A stretch of DNA of 64,000 nucleotides from Impatiens glandulifera (taxonomy: Eukaryota; Streptophyta; Magnoliopsida; Ericales; Balsaminaceae), in contig NC_061863.1 in assembly GCF_907164915.1 (NCBI RefSeq), positions 64,890,864 to 64,954,863 of the forward strand, read 5' to 3'. The notes beneath the pieces are model-generated. The model ran no database searches, had not been told where the DNA came from, and saw only the letters and a list, made by a program, of their open reading frames with translations. Shown one piece after another: positions 20,739 through 34,000 of the stretch. The translations under genes and the position numbers were made by a program. Position 1 is the first letter of the stretch. Each line of letters opens with the position of its first letter.

Positions 20739-22136
20739 TTAACGCAACAAAGAATGTGAATGCCTCATCAACAAGTTTCCGAGAGTTCTACTTTGAGCTG
20801 TTCGCAATAACCGAGTTACGTTTTCAGTCACCTATTACAAAATTGAATAAGAACAAACACATAATTATTAATATTCTAAATTTCACAATTAATATATGTG
20901 ATATAAATGTGAACATGCTAATCACCTGTCCTAGGTTAACCCTTGCATAAGGAAGATTAGTTCTATGATAGCTACTATATGTTGTCTTCTTGCTCTTACT
21001 AATTTCTTCTCTACAATTAGCTGTAGGGAACTTCCCATTGCTTCGGCTTCTCGTGATAACTTTTTTGTAACCAAGAGTTGGCGAGATTTCTCCTTCGTGG
21101 CTGCCCATCGCCAATGTATCATTTGTTAGACTCCGGTTCTGTCACAAATTTCAATTGCATGCACGCATGCATGTTAATTAATTAACTAATTACCCATAAA
21201 AAGGTTGAAGCCAAATGACCAATTATATACCATAGGGTTAGCCCGGCTTCTTGTCATAATAGTGCTACAAGATGCCTGAATATTTCGGTTGAACGTGTGA
21301 TTGGGAAGGCTCGATTCCTGTTAAAAAAATGACAATTCTCTCATTTGCTAGCTCGGGTAGATTTAATGACTAACAAAGTGTATGTACCAAAAATAACACG
21401 GTTGCACAATGTTTGAGGACTTCCAAATTCATGCGAACGTCGTCCAAACTCCTGCGAGAATATTCGTGTTTAGATGAAGATGACGTCGTTTTCGTATAAT
21501 CCATGGCTATAATTGATCAACTTAATTAATTTCACCTGTGCTTTTGCTGCCCTAATCCAAAGTAAGCAGCCAATGTTGCCATCTAGTCAACAAAAGAAAT
21601 CAGATATTAACTTTAAATCATTGTTTATTTGAATGTGTTGTGTTTATTAATTAGTTTAAAAGATTATTAGATAAAGGGGGTACCTTCATATTGCCAGCAC
21701 GTCTACCGAATTTATCGGTGAGTACTCCAAGAGAGTCAATAATCCCAGCCGGAACCGGAGCCGGTCGACCAACATCTGCAAACGCCTCCTTAAGGCGTAC
21801 GCAATCGAAACGACGAATGTTATGCCCTGCCCATATTCTCCCTTCAAGAATATTAAATATCCGATCGGAAACCTCCTCGAATGTGGGAGCCTCACGGACG
21901 GCCTCCCTGGTGATTCCTTCTGCTCGGCCGGATTTGACAGCCACCACGGACAGGTCGTCGGGTTTGATAAGGGTGGTGTAGGAATCGAGCTCCGACAGAT
22001 TTTTAGAGCAGACTACGATGGCTCCGAATTCGAGTACCCAGAATCTCTGACCTGTTTCTCTTGGAACAGTCGTTTCAAGGTCAAAGAAAACAATCTCTGA
22101 ATTATTAACGGTAGTAGTTGGGGGGACGATTGCCAT
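20739..22136 (-). CDS. NEN4: NEN-type DEDDh 3'-5' exonuclease (NEN4-like)
   Basis: Six exons join in phase: 22136-21684, 21582-21536, 21451-21388, 21317-21231, 21138-20926 and 20831-20739, giving 318 residues. The exonuclease domain fills about residues 12-175. It shows the DxE pair D19 and E21 (FFDLETTVP), the second motif AGHNIRRFD and the third motif HRSLDD, whose His and Asp are separated by the exon 2/3 junction. So all DEDDh residues are present. A Ser/Arg-rich tail without a known domain follows. From memory, Arabidopsis NEN1-4 are needed for nuclear breakdown in developing sieve elements, under NAC45/86. NEN4 is the short member, and the lack of a long C-terminus here fits it best. 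The next gene on the same strand, a TRAPPC12 homologue, also flanks NEN4 in Arabidopsis as I recall. Confidence 0.82.
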
Positions 22137-23516
22137 AATATTTGGTTATGTTTTTTAGATGTGTTTGCGGCGGCGAGGTGATCGGAGATTTAAAGCATTG
22201 GATTTGTAAGGTAAATAGAGAAAATGGGATAAGAATATTCTTCAAAAACAGAAAGAAAGAAGAAAGAAAGAAACAGAGGATTACGTAAAGTGAAAAAGAA
22301 GTGCAAGCGGAACAGGGGAGATTACCAAAACTGTGGGGCACGTATACGTGGCCAGGTTGTCCGTTATTACCGTTTCTTTCCTTCTCTACGTTTACTCTTC
22401 TTCATACTTTTTCTTTAAATTAAATAATAAAACATATTTCCTTCAATGTAATTTCCCAAACGACCCAAACCAATACATATATAGTTCTATCACAAAATTT
22501 AATTAAATAAAATCATCCACCTATTCAAAATGTCCATCAAAACTTTGAATAATTTTATATAAAACATACCCAAAATTTTAAATTTATTTTTTCCTAAAAA
22601 TGTCTGGAAAGTTAGATATTGATGGGGGTATGCAATTATTTTTAACATTTTGTAGAAATAATATAATAGTTTAATGTTAAGATTAATAAAAATAATTTAA
22701 TTTAATTAATTAATTATCTTTTTTTATATGTTTAATGACTATAAATGTAGGTTCAAACCTTGACAAAATATTTCTTTTTAAGTGACCCTATATAAATGCA
22801 TCACTCTACGGTACTAACCACTAAAAAAGATCGAGACATAGAAGTTTGTATAATTTTTGTTTTGGGTTGAACTATATACACTGTTAATGGAAAAATAAAT
22901 ATTAAAAAAATGATACTTTAATATTAGTTTTAATAATTACAAGAAATATAAAATCTTATAACTTTGAAAAAAAAACAATGTATTGATTTGAATTTTGAAT
23001 CATTAATAAAATAAACTTGGGTAAGTAACTAACTTTTATCAAAGTTTATCTTTGAATGCTAGCTTTTTATCAGCTATAATTCAGATCTCAACTCTTTTAA
23101 GTTTTAAGTGTCTTTTCTTGTTATTTATTGATCACATATTAACTATTTTAATAAGCAACGTTCACATTTATCACAATTGTGCTGACATAATTATCATTAT
23201 TATGTGATTGATTTTCTTACAAAACCAATGTTTCAAATTTGTGTTTTCTTCTATCTACATGATCCAGCAGCAACCAACATAACTAAATCCATGGTCTTCA
23301 AATTTGTCATTTTATAAATCAATAACTTGCTAATCCAACATAACTTAACCCTAAACTTCTTTCGTGTTCTACATATATAAACACAACTTCCTTCCACTAA
23401 TTCATCCTAATATGATCAATGATAATAAACCCACATCACATAAACAAATGAATATTTTTATTGAATTGGAAATGAATTAATCATTCAAATATATAGAACA
23501 AATCAAAGTAAGTACC
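22137..23516. other. Intergenic DNA, NEN promoter side then AT-rich
   Basis: The first 250 bases read on the reverse strand are CT-rich and look like the leader and proximal promoter of the exonuclease gene. The remainder is AT-rich and holds the 3' flank of the TRAPPC12-like gene. No further gene is seen. Confidence 0.5.
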
Positions 23517-24644
23517 TCATATCCGGGTACAAGAAGAATCAAAATCATCAGGAGCTACTCTTGCAATCCAATTGCTCAAGGTCTTCTTAGTATCCGAGTG
23601 ATTAACATAAGCCAATTCATACATACTACACAAATTCACAACAAGAGTCTCATTCAAAGCCATTACTGGAACTCTCTCCAATGATTTCTCCAACACTTGA
23701 ATTGAACCCGACAATTCCCTCAAATACATCAGACAAAGTGCCTTGTTATTGATCGAAACAACATCCGATTCATCCCTCTCGATGCATTCACCATATTCCT
23801 TAACAGCAGACACATAATCCTTCCCTACCAAGTAAACCAAAGCTTTGTTCCTGCTTACCATGTTCTTCATCTCTACATCCTCCTTACCTTCAACTAAGCT
23901 CTCAATTCTGTCAAATGTTTCCTTAGCACCCTCCAGATCCCCATATTGCATCTGAATATAACCCAATTTTGACAATGAAACAGGATTCGGATCCTTTACC
24001 TCACCATTGCGTATCATCATATCCCTAATCAAATGCAGACTAACCCCAAACTCTTTTCGACCTAAATGATGACAAATCATCGAATTCACAACGAAATTCT
24101 CACGCTGTCTCCATAAGTCGATGGAAACATTCAGATTGTTCGACATTTTCTTATTCAGTTCAGTTCGCACAAAATCGAGGAGTATGTATAATCGATCTAG
24201 GGTTTCCTGTTGCTTACCTAGTTTGGATGGGATCTCAGCGTGTATCCATCGGAGGACGAAAGGAACCATGGAGCCATGTCGGTTAGAATAATGTTGTACG
24301 TAGGACTCGTAACGGTAATGAGGGCTATCAAGATCGTCATCCAGGGAATCGATCTCGGCTGCGGCATCGGCGAAGCGACGGAGCTTGACTAAGGCGAGGG
24401 AATTGTAAGCCAGGTAGGTGAGATGCTCGTGGGGCTTGGAGAGAAGAGAGTGATTACGTGCTCGAGCGACCTTGTCGAGGATTGAACGCCACGAGCCACG
24501 AGTGGCGAGATCGTGGAGTGAAGAAAGCTCGTAGCAGAGGTCGTTCAGGGTGCTGAACGGGCTTGTCGGCGAGGAGTCGGAGGATTCGTCGTCGGCGACG
24601 GCGGTGGAGAGAGACACCGTTTGTTCAGTATCCGGAGGATCCAT
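23517..24644 (-). CDS. TRAPPC12-like tetratricopeptide protein (TRAPP complex subunit)
   Basis: A single exon of 375 residues. An acidic N-terminus (DDESSDSSPTSP) is followed by helical repeats, including EHLTYLAYNSLALVKLRRFADAAAEI, PVSLSKLGYIQMQYGDLEGAKETFDRI, NKALVYLVGKDYVSAVKEYGECI and NNKALCLMYLRELSGSIQVLEKSL, which have the TPR spacing. The order and wording match the plant homologue of human TRAPPC12, a subunit of a TRAPP tethering complex acting in ER-Golgi and endomembrane traffic; the length is close to what I recall for Arabidopsis. The start is the only ATG before the acidic segment. It is divergent from TSR3, with 366 bases between the start codons, so the two probably share a promoter region. 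Confidence 0.85.
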   Translation of the reverse strand: MDPPDTEQTVSLSTAVADDESSDSSPTSPFSTLNDLCYELSSLHDLATRGSWRSILDKVARARNHSLLSKPHEHLTYLAYNSLALVKLRRFADAAAEIDSLDDDLDSPHYRYESYVQHYSNRHGSMVPFVLRWIHAEIPSKLGKQQETLDRLYILLDFVRTELNKKMSNNLNVSIDLWRQRENFVVNSMICHHLGRKEFGVSLHLIRDMMIRNGEVKDPNPVSLSKLGYIQMQYGDLEGAKETFDRIESLVEGKEDVEMKNMVSRNKALVYLVGKDYVSAVKEYGECIERDESDVVSINNKALCLMYLRELSGSIQVLEKSLERVPVMALNETLVVNLCSMYELAYVNHSDTKKTLSNWIARVAPDDFDSSCTRI

Positions 24645-25010
24645 GATGAGGTAACCGTCTCCGATCTGCTCTTATATATATATGTAATTTTTTCATACAT
24701 TTTATTTGAAAACTTAAAATATAATATTTCAATTTACTCATTTTTTTCCAAATTTATATTAAAAATAATTTCAATTATTTTGTATATCAAATCTAGAATA
24801 TTAATAAAAAAATTAATTTAGTTTTAAATTTAACTATAATAATTAGTTTTATAAGTGGAATGAATATAAAGTCAGAAAAACAGAGGTTAGGGTTTTAGGG
24901 GTTAAGAAAAAAGTTACATCTCACTCGACCCAATTGCTGAGGTTAAGTTAATCGATCACAAGAAGGATTCTTGAACAATCGTTCCCCTCCGTCTGCGTGA
25001 TTGTGAAAAC
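24645..25010. promoter_or_regulatory. Shared divergent promoter with telo-box
   Basis: The 366 bases separate the start codons of TRAPPC12-like (-) and TSR3 (+). On the TSR3 side, 24887-24895 reads ttagggttt, the complement of the telo-box AAACCCTAA, with a second partial copy (ttttagggg) beside it. Telo-boxes are typical of plant ribosome-biogenesis and translation gene promoters, which fits TSR3. Confidence 0.55.
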
Positions 25011-28000
25011 ATGGGTTACACCAAGTCAAAGAAATTCAATGACAATCGGTCCAATCGGGGACAATCCAGTCGAGGAGACAGATCGGCAAGGTAATTTATC
25101 TGCGCGGCTCATGTTATATTTCTTTTGCATTTTTTATTCCTTAAATGTTTATTGGAATGGAATGATTCATCAGAATAGAGGATGGAGAGACTTTACCAGC
25201 TGAACCAGGTAAAATTTGTTCGCTCAATATTTTCTGTAATTGCAAATTGTTTTCTCGTGCGGGTTCAAATTGTTTAATGTAGTATCATGCAACAACCATG
25301 TTTTTACTTTACCCCAAATAGGTAGATGACGAGCTTTTAAATGTTTCAGCCACTGAAGATGATCGACTGATTCCAAAAGTTCAATTAGCTATGTGGGTAT
25401 GTAATCATGTTCTCTATTAAGGGATTGATTTCTGGTTTGCAGCTTTTCTCTGCACGAGTGTTGATATCCTGAACTTGCTTTAACTTACTCTCCTATTACT
25501 AAGCTGCAAGACATTGGTGGTAGTTGGTACTGCTGTATGTTTGGCAATAGTATATGGCTGCTTGATTGATACTACCGTCTTATTCATTAGTATATCCAGT
25601 AGATCATAGCTAGATGTATATATCTCAGACATCATTATTAGGTCTATGTGATTTGGTACTATCCAATGTAAAGGAAAGGTGATCAAATATCCCTATCAAC
25701 TTGATCATCTATATACTGAGTGAACGAGTCAAATAGGTCTTCCATCTTTGATTGTTACGAATCCCATTAGAAGGTACTAGGAACATGTGCTATCTACAAA
25801 AAAATTTCATTCTAGTCACAATATTTGATCAGAAGTCCCTTCTTCCACATTATGCATTATGTCCAATTTGTGATAACAATTTAAGGCATGTTTTCATCCT
25901 TCTATACTCCTTCAATGACGTGTATTCATAGAACATCACAGTATATTAGATGTTGATCTCTATAAACTACTAAAGTGGCTCTTTCTAATCAATTATATTG
26001 AAGATGTCACCATGTTTTTACCTTACATGCTGCTTATGAGGACATCTCTTTTTTTATAAATACTTAGTTAAAGATACTATTTCAGATGATCTGACCTCAT
26101 TCAAAAGTCTCAATTGTTTTAAACTTTTTTAATTACAAAGTTTAGCCTTTCCTGGATTATGAACATGATTGTGTCATTTTGTTCAGGATTTTGGTCAGTG
26201 TGATTCAAAGAAGTGCACAGGACGCAAGCTTGCAAGATTTCGTTTGTTGAAAGTAAAGTATTTATTTCTTCTGACAGACTAAGTGCACACTTAAAAAAAC
26301 CTATTTGCCAATTCTTCATTTTTTACTTGGCTCATAATCTTCGGTTTTAAAAAATGCTGCAGGAATTGAGAGTCACCCATGGTTTTGGGGGAATTGTTTT
26401 GAGGTATTCAAAACAATTAAGAAGTTTTATATGACTTGCTATTTCTTCTTGTTCTATTTTATGGGACATAAATTACGTTTTAACCCAATCAACCTTTTTT
26501 GCCCTCAATGTAACATTTTTTTTTAATACGAAGCCAATACTTTACCCTTGCAATTCACTTTACCAATAAAAAAGAAAGGGCATTTTGGTTAGATTTTTTT
26601 TTATCATTATTCTTGTTTGGAATCTGTGCATTCAGATCAGTTTTATACAAATGGGACAGAAAGAATACATAAGCTTAAATGCCACAAACGTCTTGCCGAA
26701 AGGCGGGGGTGCTAAACCAGCTTAAAGAAGATATAGATGCTATAGTTGTATATAACTTCATCAAGAAGTGAAAATGGTGTTAGTAGTAAACCATATATAT
26801 ATAATTAAAATTGTTACTTACTGAAATTGGCAGTATGAAGTAATATATCTATTATCAAACGGGCAGCATGATAGCGATATCTATTATTACTAGCTAGCGA
26901 ATCATTTTGTAGTTGCTGTGATTGCATCAAGCTGTCTAGCTATAATTTGTTAGCATCTTCTTGCATATTTTCTGAATGAACCGGGCAAACTGTAGATTTA
27001 GAAAGAAGCTACAAATTCATACATTTTTTAAATATCTCAAATGATACTCACATGGCATATTTGATTTTGTTTTTTATACTGAAGACTCTCTTGTTTTCAG
27101 TCCTACTGGAACTCAATGTGTCTCTAGAGAAGATTATCCGTTGATTCAGAGGAAAGGATTAGCTGTCGTGGATTGCTCTTGGGCACGTCTAGATGATGTC
27201 CCCTTCGCTAAGCTGCGTTGCGTTGCACCTCGTCTTTGTATGAATTAAGTCATTTATTCTTGGTTCTTGATAAGCAGTACCTGAATTGAATCTATACAGT
27301 TTGTCAAATTATTTGGGAGGAAAATGAATTTGTTAAAGGCTTAATCACATATTTCTTATAGATGAAGCATTTCAAGGTGGTTGTACCATGTTTATTGAAC
27401 TTATCATGTCTAAAATAGGATTAATGACATATGTCGGATATGGATCAATGTTGTTCATGTCATTTTCATTCCTTCTATGCTTGGCTACTGATGATGATCC
27501 ATTTTATAAGTTCCTTTATCTTTCCTGGCTCTTCAAAACTGACAGAACCTTTGGATTGCAGTACCATGGTTAGTAGCAGCAAATCCTATAAATTATGGCA
27601 GACCGTGTCAGCTGTCCTGTGTTGAGGCCTTGTCTGCTGCTCTAATAATCTGGTAATTGATTTCTCTCTTTCTTTTTTGTTTTGTTAATTACATGTTAAA
27701 ATAGATATTGTGGTGCTTTATAGTTCAGCAATTCAAGATCTATGCGTTCAGTGTGCCTTACCTTTTTCTGGGGGTGCATAGTCATAAAGGGTAATTATTT
27801 TTATTAAATATTAAAACTTGTATTAATTAACGATTTATTATGAGATCATAAAGCCCTATTCGGTAAGAATTTATTTTTCATAGTTGGGAATGGAGTGATC
27901 CCTAGGTTCCTCGTTAAAAATCATAGATCAGTGGAAAAAGAGAGGTGAAAAAAATATTTGAGTTAAAGAGAAGCCTTCTCCTCCACAAATTGAAAGAAAG

Positions 28001-29712
28001 AAAACTCATCAGCTCGACCAGGCATATGGTATATGACGACCTCATAAGGGTGATTTTATGGCCCGTTAATACAATGTTGTCAAGGCAAGGAACCCTGCTG
28101 GTCAGTCTAATCGAATAAAGAAGCATACCTGTCTGGAATATGTACCAGAAGGAAAATCTCTTTCTGGATTCTATACCAGAATGAAATCTTTCAACAGGAG
28201 ATAGTTTAATATCTGTTACATCACATGATATCTTCCTCGAAGCAGTCTTAAAGAACCAAGTGATTTGATATGTATAATGATGTTTAACACATGGAATTAT
28301 ACGGAAAATCTGTGATATTTGATTGAATTAGGGATGAAGAAACTTGATTTTAACTCTATTACGTACTTTGGTCTCTTTATTTTCCCTCTGTTTTGATGTG
28401 AGTTACACTAACAAAACATGGTTACCCTTAAGAGAGGAACTTACACACTCGTCGTATTGGCATTGTATTTGCATGCTTTAACAGCGGAGATAAGGAAACA
28501 GCTGAAATACTTCTTGGCAAATTTAAGTGGGGTCATGCATTTTTGTCTCTCAACAGGTACTTTGTATTCTTCATCTTCTTCACCATTAATGTTATGCTTT
28601 CAAGAATTTTGCTGCAGTTTTCCTCTGTAACAAATGCTTCCTGATGGCTTAGTTTTGTTCTATGAGCTATGATTAATGAGGAGTTTTATTTGTATTGTGT
28701 CATGCACACCCTTACATATCTTACTGTTTTGGTATGCATTTTCTTCTCTGTACTATGATCTAGAAAATAATTTGGATTATGATATAGAAAATAATCTCTA
28801 TACCCAATGACGCAATACTCTGGATCATATCCAATAAATCTTATTGGTTCAGTGTACTTTTTTTTGCTAAAAAAATCAATGTTCTAACTTGATTATATTC
28901 TTCATCTTGGATGTTATCTGTCTGGCTTACTTGTAGAGTTCTATTCTCAATGTCGTTTTATACAAAAAAAAAAAAAAAGTAAAAAAATAAAAATAAAATG
29001 TGTACATCACTTTTCTGAATTCTTATATTGGATATTTAAATTGTGATCTTAATATTACTTATAGCTTAAGCTTAGCTAGCATATGTGTGCAGAATCTTTT
29101 AGGCTATTCTCTACCAGCTATATGTGTCATTTGATTTGATTTTTCTTTGGTAATGATAGTTGAGATGATTTAATACAAAAATATTTCAATGCAATTATGT
29201 TTTTTGCTATGACTATTACTTTGAAGTCGGTGATTTATAGGAGGGTTTGAAAATGTAGGGAGTTGCTGAAGGAATATTCGAAATGTGAAAACAGTTCTGA
29301 AATAATAGCAGTTCAGAATTCTTGGCTATCTCAACAAACCAAGCCCAAGGACACTGTTTCAGATCTACAAGAAGGTATCTTCTATCTTCTATTCATTTTT
29401 TGTAAGTTTGGTAAACAGTTATCCTGTTTGTAGTCATCATAGATGGGAAAAACATGCATTCTTTTGGTCATATTTCTTTACTGAAACAAACATGAGCACG
29501 AAAGAGATCAGAATGCAATAACTTTGGTTGATTTTCATTTGGCAACAACAGGAGAAGGAGGTTCACTGCGAAGTGAAGACGATGATGAAGGCGGATCTGA
29601 TTCTGATGAATCAGATGATGGGCTTCCACCTCTTGAAAAGAACTTTAACCATTTGAACATGGAAGATGAAAGTGAAGAAGAAGAAGATGAAGAAGAGATT
29701 GACAAAGACTAA
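25011..29712 (+). CDS. TSR3: 18S rRNA aminocarboxypropyltransferase TSR3
   Basis: Ten exons join in phase to 289 residues: 25011-25090, 25174-25208, 25326-25396, 26187-26252, 26363-26403, 27101-27237, 27562-27652, 28485-28556, 29259-29374 and 29552-29712. The enzyme adds the aminocarboxypropyl group from SAM to a hypermodified pseudouridine of 18S rRNA late in small-subunit maturation. The core shows [81 protein letters not shown] and [12 protein letters not shown], all hallmarks of the family. The N-terminus is basic and the C-terminus very acidic (EDEEEIDKD), as in other eukaryotic members. Exon 3 uses the second of two neighbouring AG sites (start 25326), because the first would bring in a stop. 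Introns total about 3.8 kb, the longest between exons 3 and 4. Confidence 0.93.
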
Positions 29713-30420
29713 ATGAGATTTTTGTTTGTGACTTGGGTTCATGACCTCCTTTAAATCAGAAAATAATTTAATATATTTACAGACATATATCAGAGTCTCT
29801 TTATATGTGTTTGTTAATCATCTAATCATGTGTTCAACTGTGTTTTCTTTTGAATTAGTTCTTTGTCATTGTTATTATTATTATTATTATACCATATTTA
29901 GCATTTTCATTAATACATTGATTGGTTTTACTTTTTTTTTTTTAATTTAAGAAATTCTCATAACCCTTATTTCAACTTAATTCTATGTGATATTAGAATC
30001 CATGTCTTTGTTCTCTAAAACAACTCATCCTAGTATGCTACAAATATTGTTGAAAAACTATTTCTTATCCTTGTTATGATATTTGTGATTAAATATATTA
30101 ATATGTTACAAATAATTTTAATTCATTTTTGATTATTTGTGTACAACAAATTTTATTTATTAATAAAATATTAAAGAATTAAACAAAAGTAAAATTCGTG
30201 TGTCAAATTAAACTATTTGTACAAATTGGGAGTAAAATTGAGAGTAAATTTGCTGTAGTAAGTAGTAGTAGTAACTAATAATTAAAGGGTATCATTGTCC
30301 GATTAGATGGTCAAGAATACGCCAGCTCACCACATTGAAGAAAACTATAGGGGCAATTCCGGTATAAGTAATACCATTCATTCATCCATTTCATAACATC
30401 GTATCGTCTTCACCAACAAG
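29713..30420. other. Intergenic DNA between TSR3 and Acinus
   Basis: The first part is probable TSR3 3' untranslated sequence, then AT-rich DNA, then the Acinus promoter. No gene is seen. The last 100 bases are less AT-rich and lead into the 5' exon with aaaaccctag. Confidence 0.5.
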
Positions 30421-30450
30421 GGTACACAGTTTATCTAAGCAAAACCCTAG

Positions 30451-31066
30451 GTATGCCTTTCTCTCTCTCATTCATCCCTCGAAAATGTCACCAAAGATCA
30501 CATCACACTTCTTTCATCGTTTTCTGATTCTTGAGACTCCTGTTCATCTTTTAACATTATCATTTTTCTTTTTCTTTCTGATTTGTAGGAAACAGCAATG
30601 ATCGCTGCAGAAGATAAATTCTTCGCTAATGCTGCAAACTCCTCGTCCTGAATGTAGCTTGGATTACTTTTCTCTGTTACTTTCCTTCTAATTGTTTGGT
30701 GTCTTGCTTTCCGTAAAATTAGGGTTTCGCGTGGAAGTTTTGATCGCAAATATCATTCCTTTCTAGCTTCCGTTTCTTCAACGCAGTAAGTTAGATGTTC
30801 TGTTTTTGTTGTTTTGATTTTCGCATTCTACTGAGATCAGCCTTAGTTCCACACTTTTTTGTGCCCTTCTATTTATAGATTAATCTGTCTGTTTGCTATT
30901 TTATCTTGTGGATTTTCCTTGTTTAGCTTCCCTTCCACCCAGTGTCAAAATTATTTATGGAACCGTGACTATGCATTTCTGTAATTTGTGTTCTCGTTCT
31001 TTCCATTATGAGAGGTATTACTGTATTCTTCTGGGTTATTTCTGATATAATGATTGTGGAACGCAG
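30451..31066 (+). other. Probable 5' UTR intron of the Acinus-like gene
   Basis: A donor (cctag, then gtatgc) at 30451 and an acceptor (gaacgcag) ending at 31066 bracket T-rich sequence. The acceptor lies 12 bases before the start codon. Leader introns of this kind are common in plants. The reverse ORF inside it is a chance reading. Confidence 0.6.
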
Positions 31067-31078
31067 GAGGAAAATATC

Positions 31079-34000
31079 ATGTCGTCATACCCGGTTCTTG
31101 GTAATCGACCGATTGATCAATGGAAAGTTACAGAGCTAAAGGAAGAGCTCAAGAAGCGGAAATTGAAGGCAAATGGTCTGAAAGATGATTTGATCAAACG
31201 ACTTGCAGAAGCAATTGAGCAAGAGGTTGAGTCTGAAGAGGAAGATACTACTAATGGTGTGGATGGTGAAGAATCTAATGCTGTAGGAGCTGCTGAAGAA
31301 GTGCTAGTTGCTGTTGAAATACCTCATGATGCTTCAGCTGATGCTGTTCAGCAAGATGGGATCCATGATGAAAAACAACTTGACACTTCGGCTGATGTTG
31401 TTCGCCAAGATGAAATCAATGTTGAAAAACCCGAGATTCAATTTGAAACTAGAATTGCATCACCTAGTGAAGTGCATGTTGAAGCTGGTTATACTAAGAA
31501 AGTAGAGGTGGTAGTTCAAGATTCCAATCCAGAAAAGGATATAGTAGGAAGTGTTATTGATACAGAGAATGACAATCTAGTCCCTGAAATAGCTGCTAAA
31601 GCTGATTCTACAATAAAAGAAAATTTCTCTGTTCAAGAAGCAAATGTTGAAAGTATTCCCATGGAAAGTACAGTTGAAACAATCGACAATAAAAATGATA
31701 TAATTCCTGAAATAGCTGTTAGTAAGCATGAGTCAAAAAATGAGTGTGATGTCAAGCCAGAGGAAGAGAGTCAGGATATAAAGGTCCCTTGTGATGATGA
31801 GGGGAAACTCGACTCTTCCCAGCCAAGTAACCAGGTATCTGTGGTCAGTCCAACTTTAGGGTTTACGGTAAAATCTAATTCTGTTTCTTCTGATATTATC
31901 TCAACTAATGAAAAAAATGATCTAAAGGATAACATAATTGCTGATAATGTGAAATTAGAACTAGATGTTAAGCCTGAGATGGTGCAGCCATCATCAAGTG
32001 ATTTTCTCTCAGATGGTGGCTCCCCACATCCCATGGATGTTGAGAAGCCACTGGAGATCAAGATAACTATTGATGAAAAGGATGAAGAAAAAGCTACTAA
32101 TGAAGAAATGAGCACGGAAAATGATGCAGATTTGATAGCATCGGAAAGGTTAAATCTGGACCGAAGTTCTGGTGATGATTCTATGGAGGATGATGCATTA
32201 GATAATAAGCAATTGGATTCAGTGAATGCTATTGCTGAAACTATTGCTGGTGTTGAGAAACCTGAAGCATCTGTTCCTATGGTGGTGGAGGAAACTGAAG
32301 TTCCTGTTGGCATTATGAAGGCTGATTCTTCTGTTATCAAGCACGAAATACATGTTGAAAAGAAGGATGCCTTCTCTGCACCATCTGCAAAAAGAAAGCC
32401 TGGTAAACATGCATCTATGAGCTTGTTTGATGTAGATATATATATTTTAAAAATAAACATATTTTAATGGAGCAAAACCTTGTGTGATGAAAAAGTGGAT
32501 TATTTGTGGTAATTTGGATTAAATGACTAAAGTATCCATTGTTTTTGATATTTTAAATTGTCGTAACAAATAAATTAAGTGTATTTTAGTTGATGATTTT
32601 ATTGATAAATGTATAAGGGATTATTTGGATAACCCTTCACAAAGCAAGGCATATGTTTCTTTGAAGTCCCTCTTGTTGTAATTTGTATGATTGATATGTA
32701 GCGAACTTCTGTTCTCGCATGCTGTTATTGTATTGTTATGTATAATTGAAGATATTATACATTTATCGATTGCCTTTTTGTACTGCTTTCTAAATGTGCG
32801 GGTTATGATTGAAATGGTGTTATGCTCACACTTCTTCGAATGAAGAGGATATAACATCTTTCTTTCTTTGCCAATAAAAAAATGAATTGTTCAAGATATT
32901 TTTACCTGATTCTTTGAAATTGTTGTGTTAGACCAAGAAGGTATAGAAGGAGGGGAGGGAAATAATTCTTCAAAGAGACTAAGGAGGTGGAATACCAATA
33001 ACCTACAAGTTGAACGTGAGAATGTGAATGGGTCTTCCACTGTCCCTACGGCCAATGCACCGATAAACATTATAAAGAATGAATTCTCTAGATCTGATTC
33101 AACAGCAAGTGAGGGTACTCCAAAGGACCGCATTGGTAAGCCTTTACTTCTTTTTTATACAATGTCAATATGTCTTATTACTGTAAGATGGTGAACTGAA
33201 CTATGTCCTTTGATTACTTGTTTTAATCTGACAGTGCCTCCATCTCCAAAAGCTCCTTCAATTTCTTTGAGAATTGATCGTTTTCTGCGTCCCTTTACTC
33301 TGAAAGCTGTTCAGGAACTTCTTGGGAAAACTGGCACAGTTACCAGTTTCTGGATGGATCATATTAAAACCCACTGCTATGTTACTGTGAGTCCTTTCAA
33401 TTCCTCTTTTTTTGTTTTGAGTTCTTGGGTTTCTTTATTTCTGTCTTTTGTCTTTATAATGATTTTGTCAAATGAGGATTGTTGGCAATACTGCCTAAGG
33501 CCTTGTTTTCTTTCTTTATTTTTGCGGAAAAGTAAAAATCTTTGTATTAATTTTTGATATGAGACCTCAATAAATGCAAAAATATACATCATAAATATTG
33601 ATAGTCAAATACAAAAGTATAATGACTAGCCTAATAAATATAACTGCATGTGTCTAGTTGACTCTGATCTGGATTCAATCCCCGTTCTTTGCACAACATC
33701 CGGTTATATAAGGCCTTATTTGATGTGGGTTATTTTAGATATATTTCAAATAACTAATTAACAATCTACTCATCAATTGCATTATTTAAATTATGAATTA
33801 AAATGCAGAATACTATATTTTTTCCTTCTTTTCTAAATAGCATTATATGTTTATATTCCTAATGTCTTTTACCCAATCAAGGTTATTTTCAGTATCCACT
33901 TGCCTGCCTATGTTTTTAATTTTGTGATAATTATGTCCTGAAATTGTGAGTTGACATGGAAATGACAGTATTCTAGTGTGGAAGAAGCTATGGAGACTCG

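Noticed and set aside
30498..30749. Reverse ORF of 83 codons
   Set aside because: It lies inside the probable 5' UTR intron of the Acinus-like gene; no homology or splice structure supports it.
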